Shown: piece by piece, positions 20,151 to 32,800 of the stretch | Numbering within the stretch: the first letter of the stretch is position 1 | Layout: each line of letters starts with the position of its first letter | Assembly: GCA_015698045.1 (NCBI GenBank) | Contig: BLAL01000025.1 | Span: forward strand, 248,001 to 312,000 | Direction: 5' to 3' | Source: Rhizophagus clarus | Taxonomy: Eukaryota; Glomeromycota; Glomeromycetes; Glomerales; Glomeraceae | Length of the DNA: 64,000 bases | The notes under the pieces: generated by a model | Database searches by the model: none | Seen by the model: the letters and a program-made list of their open reading frames with translations, nothing else | Told to the model about the DNA's origin: nothing | Made by a program: the position numbers and the translations under genes

Positions 20151-21528
20151 CAGTCAGTAAAAATGTCATTTCTCATGTCAATCATTAATTAAAATAATTT
20201 TATGTAATATTAGTTGAATATTTTATTATGTAGCTAAAAAAAAAATTTTTAATATAACGCTTTTACAAATTAAATAAATTAATAAATAGTTTGTCATATG
20301 TATTATAAATTTTCATTATTATTTCCTCTTTTGTAATATTTTTTTTATATATATAAGAAAGTTCATTTTAAAAATAAAGTTTTCTTAAAAATGCAACTTA
20401 AAGACAAGTGTGAAATACAATTTAAATAACAAAAATATATGTAATTTTACAAGAAAAAAAAGGGTTATTAAATTAAAAAAGGCAGTTATTTAAGAAGTTT
20501 TTATGTAAATCACAAAAAATTAATTTTTATAATAAAAAAATTTTTTTTTGATTTTAATAAAACTTTTGATAAAAGCTTTTTTCAATCAGTAATTATTTTA
20601 TCACTAGGTATAACTTGATGAAATGAACAACTTTTATTAAGCTTAGAATAATGATTATTAAGCTGAATTTTTTGTTATCTATGAATTTTGTTAAAATTTT
20701 TTAAATTTTTTTTTATTAAAATAATACTATTAGGTCTATTTGGACATTATAAATGATTTTTAATCAAAAAATTAATTAATATAATGTTTTTTTGTCTATT
20801 AAAATTAGATTTTTAATATTTAAATCTTGGTATTATAATAATCATGTAAATTTTTATACATTAAAAAAAAAAAACTTTAAAAATTTTAAATTTTAGTTCA
20901 TTTAATATGAAATAAAACAAAAATTATTTATTCATAGAAAATTTCTTATTGGCTATTAGGTCTACTTATTTTGTTAAGCCATAAATACAAATAGTAATAA
21001 TATGAATAAGTAAAATATTTTTTTTATATCTAAAGTAACGTTAAAATAAAAAATATTTATAAAATATTTAAAAAAAACAAGCAAAAGAAAAAGGTTAAAA
21101 AAGTTTTCTTAATACTTTATTAGTTTATTATATTAAAATAACCATATAATTGATAACTTTCATTAGTAAAATGCAACTGAATAAAGTGAAATTTTTAATT
21201 TTTAAATTTATAAAAGTATTTTTGAGAACTAGACAAACATGTGTCCTTATTTGTCAAAATTATATAACAATTTAGTATTACATATAATCTAAAAATTTCA
21301 ATTTTAATGTAATTTAGACTGGTATTACAAATTTGGCCAGAATTAAGAAAATTTTGGTCAGAATTAAAATTTAAAGATTGTTGATTTTAATCATTTGTAC
21401 CAACTTTGATCAACTTTAAGTTTACATATATACTATAAATCATAAGGCCATATTATACCAATAATTTATATTGTGATATCATAGTACAAAAAATCTTTCT
21501 TTAATTTTTATAACATTACTACTGACTG
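20151..21528. mobile_element. 1.4-kb non-autonomous relative of the DUF6589-like element
   Basis: Begins CAGTCAGTAAAAATGTCATT and, read inward from the right, CAGTCAGTAGTAATGTTAT. ATAT flanks both ends (20,147-20,150 and 21,529-21,532), a 4-bp duplication as for the 11,377-15,682 element. The left end shares ATGTCAATCATTAAT with that element. The segment 21,330-21,420 (TTTGGCCAGAATTAAGAAAA) matches 15,490-15,560 there. It has no coding capacity; the interior is AT-rich filler. Confidence 0.65.
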
Positions 21529-23798
21529 ATATATTATTAATTAGTTATTTTATTTACTATACAAATAATATTTTAAATTAGTATTAAAATAATTGTAAAA
21601 AAATAATGAAATTTAAAATATATATTATTATTTTTTTACTATAATAGTTTTTAAATATAAGTATTTTATTATTTTATTAACTTAATTACTAATTTATATA
21701 TAAAAAGTCAGTTGGCAAATTAATTTTCACTTAAAATAAATAAGGTTGATTAATTTTTAGTAAAATTAATTAGAAAAAATTTTATTAATTTTAATTTGCT
21801 AAAATATAAATTGAAATATTACAAAATCAAATTGCTTTTAAATATTATTAATTTTAGTAAAAAATTACTTATCTGTTATTATTTTTATTTTTTTTACTTT
21901 AGGATTAGCTAACAATAATCCATTTTTCTATTTTAATACTTATATGAAACTTTATAAAATCAAATTTTAAGAATTTAAAATAGTAATGTTACATTAAATT
22001 TAAATTTAATGATTATTGATATTATTTTTAATACTTAGTTAATATTAAATTTTTTTTATTTATTTGGCTAAAAATTAAGATTTATCTATATATAGAAATA
22101 CAGATTTAAAGGAATTCAATTGGTACATGAATTACGAATTAAGATACAAAACAAATTCAAAAAATTCTGTTTAAATAAGTAACAATCTTAGTTGAATAGT
22201 AAAAGAACATGTAAATAATGAATATTCTTATTTTTACCAAAAAGAAAAAGAAAAGAAAAAAGAAAAAGAAAAAGAGAATAAAAATTAAAAAATAAAATAC
22301 TTGTATAAAAATATGAAAAAAGTGGTGATATTTTAGACATAACCATTAGTTTATTACTAGGATTAGATTTGTTTTTGCCGTTCAAATCCAATACTTTGTT
22401 TAACATAACCCTCTCCCCCTCTGAAAAATCTTGATCTTGTTAAACAATATTTTGGATTGGTGCAGCTTTAGTTTGTCTGGGAATAATTCCATATTCGAAT
22501 GCTTTAATTAAAACATCAAATGCTTTAATTATAACATCTCGAACTGCTATAATTATGCATATAAATATGAAAATAGTTTCCATTTCGGGTATATATATAT
22601 ATATATGTGATAAATGAAAATGTATATGTCTGTCGATTTATCATACATTAAGGTCATTAATATTAGAAAAATAAAAAATATTTTAAAAAAATTAAAAAAA
22701 ATTAAAAAAAAATTCTGTTGATCATCCATAAATCAAATGACATCATCTCTTTCGTTCTAAGAAAAAAATATGCAAAGACAAATTTTTATAATTAGATGGT
22801 AGCAAGCTCTTTATTTTAAAAAAAAATCGGTAATATGAGACGACAAGCTGGGACGTTCAATGTGTTTTATGATGTATTGATTTTGTGTGGAGCTTTGGGA
22901 TTTCCACTAGATTGTGACTATTAAGTTGTCAGGTATATTATTTTATTTGAGATATTTGAATTAATACAGCAATTTAAAATAAATATTACCTAAAAGTTAG
23001 TTGACAGGAATTAAAGATATTGAGCGAGAACTAAATTAAAATATTTAATTCAACTTTAAATAGACCAGTTTATATACAAATAAGAATCTAATTTTATTAT
23101 TACTGCTTCACTTAGGAATCTGGTAAAGAAAATGAATAAAATTTCTCTATTTGTTTACTTAAGAGAGAGAAACTATTTTCAAATTACTAAATAAAACTTT
23201 GTTATGGCATTATGGCATGGAAGAGCTATTCAAGGATTACTTATTGCGTTTACTTTGGTAAAAGTATTCATTTTGCGAATTCTGAATCAAAATCGAATAA
23301 AGTTCTCAAACGAACATTGAGGTTTGGGTTTCCCTAATCAGATAAGAATATAATTCCTTTCTTATAGATTTTATATTACAACAATAACTTAACACCGGAT
23401 GAATATCTGAGTTTTAAACATATTGTTCCTTGTGATAAAGGCAAGAAATATCGGGTGGCGGGCGATGTTTGCAAACAAAATGAATATATGATACAAAAAT
23501 GATTATAATTATAATTATAACTATTAACCTCAAATTTAAATTGATATTAAGACCGTTAAAATACTTAGTAATTTCATATTCTATCATACAATAAACAATA
23601 ATTAAATTCTTACTATATACTTGTCATAGACTGGTTTTAAAGATAAAACTTTTACATAAATTTATAATTAAATATAACAAAAAAATTTTTTTTTCAGATA
23701 ATTTTATTTTTTAATTTCACACAAGAAAAAACTATAGTAATAATAATTAAATGAACAAGTTATTAATGAACAAATAAATGTAAGTATTCTATTATTTT
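21529..23798. other. AT-rich region without a recognised gene
   Basis: Very AT-rich with a purine-rich tract (GAAAAAGAAAAAG type) at 22,240-22,310 and a short TATATA run at 22,590. A minus-strand open stretch at about 22,460-22,570 (reading VIIKAFDVLIKAFEYGIIP) and a plus-strand stretch at 23,390-23,500 look faintly coding but cannot be extended with splice sites, so neither is called a gene. Confidence 0.4.
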
Positions 23799-23943
23799 AG
23801 GCCGTTCCAACCTGATTGTTGCTTTATGTCCAGATTTTGAGAAAAGTTTGAGGGGGGGGAGGAATAAATAAACAAACATGATAAAATTTTGGAGAATTTA
23901 AACAAAATAGGACGTTAAACAAACAATCAAGTTGGAATGACCT
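23799..23943. mobile_element. 145-bp inverted-repeat element (MITE-like)
   Basis: Left end AGGCCGTTCCAACCTGATTG and inverted right end AGGTCATTCCAACTTGATTG, about 22 bp with three mismatches. The interior holds a G-run (about 23,850-23,857). No unambiguous target duplication was found, although TTATT words lie on both sides. Non-coding. Confidence 0.65.
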
Positions 23944-24438
23944 TTATTAGTACATAAAAATCAGTTTAAAGACAAAATTCAATTTCAAAAATTCTGTTTA
24001 AAATAAACAAATAACAGTTATCTGTAAAAGATATAAGAATACATGAAAATCACGATATTTCATGCGACATGTGAAATGACACTTTTAACTTGTGAAACAA
24101 AGTGGTAAACATGAGTGTCTTTAAGTGTCGCGAAATATTAAATAAAAAATTTTTTTTTGTTTTTTTGCCAAATTTTTTAATTCCAATTCTATCAAATATA
24201 AAAGATGATAATGCAAATATTAGATTATGTACAAAAAAATCAAACATCTTCTCACATCTGATCGGCCCTTTACGGTTTTCTTTAGAGAATTTCATGAGAA
24301 TAATAAATAAATCGTCATTACTGTTTACAGATCTGCGGATTTGCAAATTATTCAAATTTGTAAATAGCTAACTGTTTTTCATATGATATATATATATGCT
24401 TTAATTATTACAATTTTTTTTTTTTCCATCTCCCTACC
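23944..24438. other. Upstream region of the SNAP gene
   Basis: Two overlapping open frames on opposite strands (about 24,050-24,370) are not convincing as proteins and have no recognised domain. The segment 24,065-24,135 holds an imperfect inverted repeat (GAAATGACACTTTTAACTTG with GTGTCTTTAAGTGTCG words). It likely includes the promoter of the gene starting at 24,439. Confidence 0.4.
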
Positions 24439-25943
24439 ATGTTTTTTTTTATTCTTTTGATCTTTATCGGATATTACTTTTATAAACGTAGACCCGGCGC
24501 AAACTCTTTTAGGGAATACATACTTACCAATAATTCAAATTCCTCCTCGTCTTCTTCACAAGAATTGTTTAAGTTTTTTAACAAACTTTTAGTTGGACAA
24601 CCAAGTGTTCCAGAATTCAAACTTGATGATTATTATTGTTTTACTGTCGTATCATTCAGGGACGGATCCGCAACTTACGTAGGTTTTTTAAATAAATGGT
24701 ATCTGTGGAGTAAGATTGAAGTAGTCGGTTCCAATGGAAGAGGTAAAAGAAAAAATTCGGCGACAGAAATGCAAGTCATTGAAGGGTTAGCATACGAAGA
24801 TAAGGAAACCGCTATAAGAGCCAAGGGAAAGAAGGATTGTTTGTATCATCTTTAAAGTTCGTTCTTATTATAATTTTTGTAATTTATTAAATTATTTTTA
24901 AAAATAAACCAGATTATACAGCAGCAAGGTCATTTTTATCTGCAGCAAAACAATTCAAAAAAGTTGGTGATGAATCTAATCTTCTCGAAGCTGCAAATTG
25001 TTATGAAGATGCTTATAAAGCCTTTCAACAAGTAAAACAAACTGGTATTTTATAAGGATATAATTAATTGATTTACCGATTACCATCAAATTTTATGTTT
25101 TTAACAATTTTTATCCATTTAAGATAAAGCACTTGAAGCGTTGGAAACGGCAGCTTCTATTTACGAAGGGAATGTAAGACAGAGCACTCGTGCAGCGCGC
25201 ATATACGAAATATTAGCAGAACAGTACAAAAAGTCGAATAGTTTACAATATAATTTAGAAAAAGCACTTAGAGTATGTAAACTTTTTTACCAATTTATCA
25301 GCAAAATAAATTATTATAATATGTTTTATTACACATAGATGCATCGCAAAGCTACCGATCTGTTCGAGTTAGACGGTGACGGGTAATATTTTAAGCATTA
25401 TCATAATTATCATAATTTACAAATATTTAATCATCTCATTTTTTTTTTTTAATAGCCGTTTCTTATTTTCTTTAATCTCGCAAGCCGAATTATCTGCTGA
25501 AATTGGATATTATGAGCAAGCAATAGATCTCTTTGACAATATAATTAAACTTTCAGTGAATGATTCCATACTTAATTATAAGATCAAAAATTATATTTTT
25601 TGGCAGTGTCTTTGCATCATTGCCTTGGATGATTGGGTGAGGCTTGAGAAGAAATTCAAAGAATTTATTGAACAATATCCGAGCTTTGCAGATAGTAGAG
25701 AATGTGCTTTTACAGACGTAAATTTATTCATAATGTTGTTTAATTAATTGTTTATTAACGTTGCAATTCATTAAAGCAAATATATATTTTTTACAGAAAT
25801 TGATCCAATCCAAAAATTCTTGTGATCCATCTGAATTTGCTACAGCTTGCAAAGAGTATGATCAACTTACAACATTAACACCATGGCAAACTCATATTTT
25901 ACTTGAAGCTAAAAAAGTCTTAGAAGTGAAAGATCTACGATGA
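24439..25943 (+). CDS. SEC17: Alpha-SNAP (Sec17) with an N-terminal transmembrane extension
   Basis: Six exons: 24,439-24,838, 24,913-25,044, 25,124-25,272, 25,339-25,382, 25,456-25,717 and 25,797-25,943; 377 residues with consistent phases. From about residue 130 it is an alpha-SNAP: TAARSFLSAAKQFKKVGDES, then KALEALETAASIYEGNVRQS, and near the end PSFADSREC followed by FATACKEYDQLT, matching the Sec17 pattern of TPR-like helical repeats. Alpha-SNAP binds SNARE complexes and brings in the NSF ATPase to take them apart. The first ~110 residues are unusual: a hydrophobic anchor (residues 2-15) and KLDDYYCFTVVSFRDGSATY, not part of Sec17. They read in the same open frame. Met111 would give a SNAP of 267 residues, a little shorter than usual. 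A second upstream gene read through by my model is the main alternative. Confidence 0.85.
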
Positions 25944-26039
25944 ATATTCGAATATTCGAATTATTATTTATTCAAATAGAATTAAAATACAGCTTATGAT
26001 TTATATCTAGATACTTTGACTAATCATTATTAAAATTCA

Positions 26040-26648
26040 TTATACACCAACTCTATCCTCATAAATCTTTTTTGCATAATAAGCTCCAACTCCAACTGAC
26101 AATACACTTAATGAAAGAGCAACAGGTTTTTTGGAATTTATAGCACGAGGAACCATGCTAAATGCTAATATAGTGGATGCGGCTAAAAAAAAGAAATAAT
26201 AATAGTTATTTTTAGATTAAGTTCCAAAAAAAAAAAAAAATTTTATTTACCTAAAGCCGTTTCATGTCCATAATTTTTATTTTTTTTAATGATATATCTT
26301 AAAAGCGTTGAATGATTTTAAAAAACGTTAAGTAACTTCAGCCAAATTACAATATTCGAGAATAGGTGATTCAACATACCCAGAAATTCCGTATAATGTT
26401 CCAACGCCTACTCCTGCAATTAGCGAAGGCATTGAACGTGTCTTGGAATAAGCAGTAATACCTCCAATGGCACCTACCGTGCAACAAATGTCAAAATAAC
26501 TATTTTATTAATTATAAAAGAGAAAAAAAAAAACGAAAAAGTTGAGATAAAGACGATTAAGACTAATCTAAGACTTTGTAACCTTGTAAGGACAATTAAT
26601 TCAAAACTTACATATAACAGCCATTGTATAAGAAGGATGGTGCGACAT
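26040..26648 (-). CDS. TMEM14-family (UPF0136) small membrane protein
   Basis: Four short exons: 26,648-26,612, 26,473-26,380, 26,297-26,251 and 26,182-26,040, joined by GT-AG introns with matching phases, giving 106 residues. The protein has the TMEM14 pattern: MSHHPSYTMA, then a glycine-rich membrane segment (CAIGGITAYSKTRSMPSLIA, GVGVGTLYGISGY), a short loop ending GHETALAAS, and a final pair of membrane segments (VPRAINSKKP, LSVLSVGVGAYYAKKIYE). TMEM14 proteins are mitochondrial inner-membrane or plastid envelope proteins; the animal TMEM14C takes part in porphyrin transport for heme synthesis. It converges with the SNAP gene (96 bp between stops) and diverges from UBR1. The exons are too short to stand out as open frames. 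Confidence 0.85.
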
Positions 26649-26898
26649 TTTTTAAAAAAATTTCTATCAATATAATAAAATAAAGTTGAATAATGATTTA
26701 AACAAAATCTATAAAAAAACAATTACGTTTCAACTTGTCACAAACGTGTAATCACCCAATAATAATTATGACCGAATTTTTTCATTGTATATATATATTA
26801 TGTAATTACTTTCTTAAGTAGCTTAACATTTTAGTATTTTGTTTTATTATTTTTTTAGTGAAATCACAATAACTTATTTTCTTATATAAAATTTCTTA
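26649..26898. promoter_or_regulatory. Short divergent intergenic region, candidate bidirectional promoter
   Basis: Only 250 bp separate the start codons of the TMEM14-family gene (minus) and UBR1 (plus). A CCAAT word lies at about 26,756 and AT-rich TATATATAT at about 26,790. Shared regulation is an inference. Confidence 0.5.
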
Positions 26899-29800
26899 AT
26901 GGAACCAGAAGCCACGACATCACATACTTTTCCTTTTAACAATAATGAATCAGAGAGTTTACCGCTCTCGACATATTTAAATTCATGTCCGAGTATTTTT
27001 GGATATAGGTTAAAAGAAAGTGCACAACAAGAAATACTAAAAAGACTATTCTCAGAGCTATGGAGTTCGAATGAAGACTATAGATTTTTATTTTTTCCAA
27101 ACGGTTTCGGTGAAGGACCTGATGCGTATAAATTGAGTCTTGCACGAGGAGAAGAATATTCACCAACACAAAAAGGAAAAGCATGTGGTCACGTCTTTAG
27201 AAAAGGAGAAGGTGTCTATCGATGCAGGTGAGAATTTCATTAGATAATTAGAGTCGGATCGAGTGAGAGTTTGATATGGGAATTACCAAAACTATATCTG
27301 ATCAAAGATCTGATTTTTTTTGGTTGATTCATTTTATATGAATTGTTTCACAATAATACAATTTAAACCGTATCAGATGAAATTAAAAATTATTTATTTA
27401 ATTTAAACCGTTTTGAATTTGAAGAATATTTCTAACGTAGAAGGGTTATAATTATTGTTATTGCGTAGAAACTGCGCACTGGACGAAACATGTGTCTTTT
27501 GTTCTCGTTGTTTTCGTGCCACTAATCATGAAGGACATGACGTTACTTTCTCTGTGAATTCTGGATCTGGTAGTTCTGGTTGTTGTGACTGTGGTGACCC
27601 GGAGGCTTGGAAGATTCCTATACATTGTGCTTATCATTCACCGGATGTTGCTTCACCAGATTCAAGCGAATTTGAACAAATACAATATGAAGAAATTTTA
27701 CCTGATGATCTAGTAGATTCTATTCACGTTACTATTTCTACTGTCCTTGATTTCATGTTGGATACTTTATCTGCTTCCCCCGAGGAAATGTCTCCCCTTA
27801 ATGAGGAAGAAGTCAGAGAGGAAACTAAACGAGCTGCCAATTTCATTAGAAGAGATCCTATAAAAAATGCTGACGAGGAGAAATTATTCGCAGTTGTACT
27901 TTGGAATGACGAACATCACTCCTTTCACGAAGTGATTGAACAACTAATGGATGCAACCGGATGTAGCAAAGCAGAAGCGAAAGCAATAGCTGAAAGAGTT
28001 GATTCTTATGTACGTTATGATTAAATCGGTACTCTTGTTATTGATATATATCCGACGAAAATCATTCATTGTTAATAAAACGTATTTTATATTTTTAAAC
28101 AGGGACGTGATATTGTTCAAATATCTGAAGATATTCAACGTCTTCTTACCATAGCACGTGCAATATCATCGATAGGACTTGCTGTAACTGTACGTTCCGC
28201 ACGTGATACTTTTCGTGAAGGAATGTGCGGTCTTTTTATTGATTGGTTGAAAGATCTTGCGGGAGGTAGAATTGGTTCAAATGTTACTATATTAAGAAAT
28301 ATAATTTGTGAAGAATTATGTAAAGAATGGAATAAACCTCGTAATGCAAATGAGTATATGAGTGATGATGAAATGGTAATGATTGATGATGACAACGAAA
28401 TTAATGTTGAAGATGATACATCTAATAATTATAAGCGATCTTCAGAATTTAGAGGTGACTATGATATATCAATGGAAGAAGATTCTAGCGATACAATTGA
28501 ACCAATGGATGAAGATGAATCCATAATATATCATGAAACTTCTTCATTAAGGAAGACAGTAGAAGATTTTAAAAAAGAATTGCGATTGGATAGGTTGTCG
28601 ATCTTAGATTTAAGGCTTTGGAAAGAAGCAAGAGCCGGATTAAGGGAATTGTACATTGGAACATTAGTAATAAATCCAGAATACAAAAAAATAATGGGTA
28701 TTTTTTTTTTTAGGAAAAAAAACATCGAATTTATTTGTTTTTTTTAATTACAACTTATCATTCATTTGTCTTTAGGTATTCGTTTTGCTCGCAATTACGT
28801 TAACCTCGCAAAAGCATTTCTTACACCTGACCGCGAGCCTGAACATTCAATTATTCTCTTTTCTGTTCAACTTTTTACGGTTCCCACCATTTCTACAATT
28901 CTTGTCACCCAATATAAATTCCTTACAACGATTTTTACCATACTTCATACATTTTTTACTTCCAACGCCGTTGGAGATGATCTAGACAGCATCGATCCAA
29001 ATGCTAAAATTAACTGTGATTCTGAAGCTTTCAAAAATCGTCGTTACTTTCACATCTTTCAAGATCTTCGTTATATTATCAGTAATGATTCTGTGGAAAA
29101 GACTGTACCAAAAAATCCTCATTATTTGCAACAATACCTGAATTTAATCGCATTATTTCATGGAATGAATCCAAACATTCGTGCAACTCAACAACATATT
29201 GAGTATGAGAATGATAGTTGGGTTAACGCATTTAACGTCACTTTACAAATTGCGAAAAGTTGTCGTCAATTTTCTGAATGTTATACCGGTAATACCAGAA
29301 CCCTATGTGTAACTATTCGTAAAGTTTTAAGAAAATTATATGAACTGTGTTTAAGGCGTGATAATGATGATGATGATGATGATAAAATGGATGAAACTGG
29401 TGATTCTCAACATGAAGCTATTTACCACTCTAGTGTTTGGGGAACATCTACACCTGGTTCATATGGTCCTTTCACAAAATTTTCAGATGAGGAAAATGAA
29501 GACAAAGATAGTAATCTTTTGTTATTGCGGGGAACTGAGTTTCATGATGTAGTATTTCACCAAAATCCTTATTATCTTTCGTTTCGAGTTGTCAAATTTG
29601 AAGTTGCTTCAGAACCCGTCAGCTTTCACAATCCTTTACATTGGTTTTTGGCCGAATTACTGGAAAATGTTAATTTATTGGATGATGAATTATTAAAACA
29701 ACATGGTTTTGGTAGTTTCCAAAGTATGATAGGTCTCGATATTGAAAACAATGAAGAAGTAGCTCAACGTATTAAAGAAAAAATTCTAGGAGTATTCGAC

Positions 29801-32800
29801 TATCCATTACGAGGTAAGTTACAACGTTAATCACGATAATAGTCACATTATAATAATGATGGTTCTCTTTTTTTGAATATTTTTATAGTATTAGTTCTAT
29901 TAGTACAAATTCGTGCTGGGTTATGGGTACGAAATGGATTTGGTATTCGTGGTCAAGTATGTATTAATGTTTAACGTATTATAGTTTTTTATTCTATGAT
30001 TTAAATCTTATTATTATTATTATATTTATTAAAGTGCCACCATTATCGTGAGATTTCTCTACGTGAAAATACTTTTGATGAGGATATATTCTTATTGCAA
30101 ACGGCTTTTGTTATATTAGACCCAAATATAGTCCTTGCCACTATTTTGGATCGGTTCGATCTTGTGGAGTGGTTCAACGGCGGAACAGATCATAAAATAT
30201 ATGATAATTCACAATTAACCTTTATTGCTGAAGAATTGTTGACACTTTTAATTATATGTGTTAGTGAACGTTCAAATGCAGCTGGATTGACCATAGAACA
30301 AGAAATTAGAAGAGAAATTATTCACGGGCTTTGTTTGGGACCAATCGCTTATTCGGAGCTTATAAAACGTATACCAGAACGTTTAACGCAGAATTCAATG
30401 TTTGATGAGATATTAGCCAAACTTGCTAATTATAGAGCACCAGATAGTTTGACTGATCATGGTATCTATGAACTACATGATGAATATTTTGATGAAGTTG
30501 ATCCATATTTTGTTCATTATTCTCGTAATAATAGAGAAGAGGCGGAGGAAGCTTTGAAAAGTAGATTAAAGAAAAAAAACGAAACTCACTCTACTCCATT
30601 GTTAGTACCAAAATTGATTCCTATAAAAAGTGGGCCGTATACTAAACTGGGTAACATTTTACAAGCACGATTGTTAAATCAAATAATTTATTATGCACTT
30701 TGGCATGTAAAAACTGATGAAAAGATAAAATCTGATACGCTTGTGGAAGAAGCATTACAGTTGATAATGTTGTCCATTTTAGATGAAAATAGTAATACTA
30801 TTGGAGAAACCAAACGGAAGGGGAAACAAAAGGCTACCGATACTTCCATTTCATCAGATATGGATGAAGAAATGTCAGGTTTTATGTATTATGCAATATC
30901 TGACTTTTTCCAAACGGATATGAAAATTCAGGGTACTTGTTTATTGGATCTTTTATTACAACTTTCATGCGAACAAAATTTCAAAGAATTTCATCATAAA
31001 TTAGATTTTATTATAAGTAAATTTGAACAATTGGGTAGTGATAGTGTAAAATTGAAAATAAATCAACATCGCGAAAAGTTGCGTATCGATTTACAATCAA
31101 AAGGAACCGAAGATAGTGAACTTTCAGAGTATGAACGCAAGAAACAAGCAGCAAAAGAGAGACAGAAGAAGATTATGGAACAATTCGCTAAAGCTCAACA
31201 GAGTTTCATAGAAAAACATGAAGATTTGTATGAAGAATATGAGGATATGGAAGAAGATTGGGAACATCCTGCAAGTGAAGTACAAGATTCTTCAAAATCA
31301 ATGGAAACAAATTGGTCGTATCCTACAGGAACTTGTATAGTGTGCCAAGAAGAAACAAATGCATCTTCATTATATGGGATGCTTGGGTTAATTCAACCAT
31401 CATCATTATTACGTCGTACTCCATTTGACGATAAGGATTATGTTTCTGAAGCTGTTAATTTACCTGAAAGTTTAGATTTCATCTATAACCGATCAGTTCC
31501 ATATGGTGTTGCGTCCTCAATTTATAGTGATAATGTAACATCTTCATCTGAACCTTCGCATTTAAGCAAAGGATTTCCTTCAAAGTCATGTCGCCAAGGA
31601 TTATATGCTTCTACCTGTGGGCATTTAATGCATGTGAAGTGTTTTGATACCTATTTCGCTTCATTGGAACAACGTCATCAATTACAATTAGCAAGGAATC
31701 ACCCTGAAGATGTCAAGCGCAAAGAATTTATGTGTCCGTTATGCAAAAGTTTGGGTAATGTTTTATTACCAATAATTTGGAAGTCAAAAAAAGAGGTGTT
31801 CCCAGGAATATTGGATACTCAAGAAGATTATGACACTTGGTTGCGTGATAAAGTTGGCCCTGGTTTGGAGAAATTGAAATCATCTTTTTCGGGTTCAAAT
31901 TTACTATTTTCTCATACCGACCCAAATAATTATACATCATTCACCACCGGAACACCTATCGATGCAAGGGATTCGACCACTAATACTGGTTTTCCAAACT
32001 TTTCTCAAACCCAACAAAGGCGACGAAATAATAGTATTAGGGATGCACTTACTCAATTTGTACACATGTTGAGAACTCCAGGTACAAGCCAGAATAATGA
32101 CGAAATCGACTCTTCTACAGCTGCTTCCGATGACCTTTCTGTCCAAGGATCATCTACGAGGGAAGCATCTGCAGTTTCTGATGATGAGGATCAAGAAAGC
32201 ATTCGCCGTATGTATAATCGTTTGGCTGAGGTCGTACAAATGACATATCGAAATATAACACCGGAGATTACTTTTCAAACCGTACCATTAAAGTCTATCG
32301 AATATATGTGGGATTTGTTCGGTTACACAATTTCATGCATCGAAATAGGTCAACGAGGCATTGGTAAAACTATAAGTGAAGGTCTTGTTGGACCGACATT
32401 AGTAGATGGAATAAATTCACAGACATTAACACTATTAAGAATTCTCTCGGAAACAATATTTACCTATATAAATACAATGCTAGTTGGCCAAACTGGTGAG
32501 TCTGGATTGAAACAAATAACTCTACATAGGATCCAGCAAATCTTTTATGGTCATCCATTATTACAACAAGAAAATGTACAAAATATTGGATCAAAACCTT
32601 TTGTTGATGATAAAAGGAAGATGATTGGGCCATATGGACCTAGTTTTTTGTTTACACAAGTTAGACCTTTATTACTTGAAGATCCTTTCTTTGTTCTTGT
32701 AGAAATTTCTGTATGTACAGCTTCCGTGGTTGAATACGAGGTATACCATATGATGCGATTGTTATATATAGCTGAAATTGTTAAAGTAATAGTGGCATTG

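Noticed and set aside
22370-22385. GTTCAAATCC resembling a tRNA T-arm
   Set aside because: No acceptor, D-arm or anticodon stem could be paired around it on either strand.
22188-22406. Minus-strand open frame over a GAAAAAG tract
   Set aside because: Translation is mainly low-complexity Phe/Leu/Ser from a purine-rich run.
22460-22575. Coding-like minus-strand stretch (VIIKAFDVLIKAFEYGIIP)
   Set aside because: Short, internally repetitive at the DNA level, and no adjoining exon with consistent splice sites was found.
24050-24371. Overlapping open frames on both strands upstream of the SEC17-like gene
   Set aside because: No recognisable domain, mutually overlapping, composition like the surrounding AT-rich DNA.
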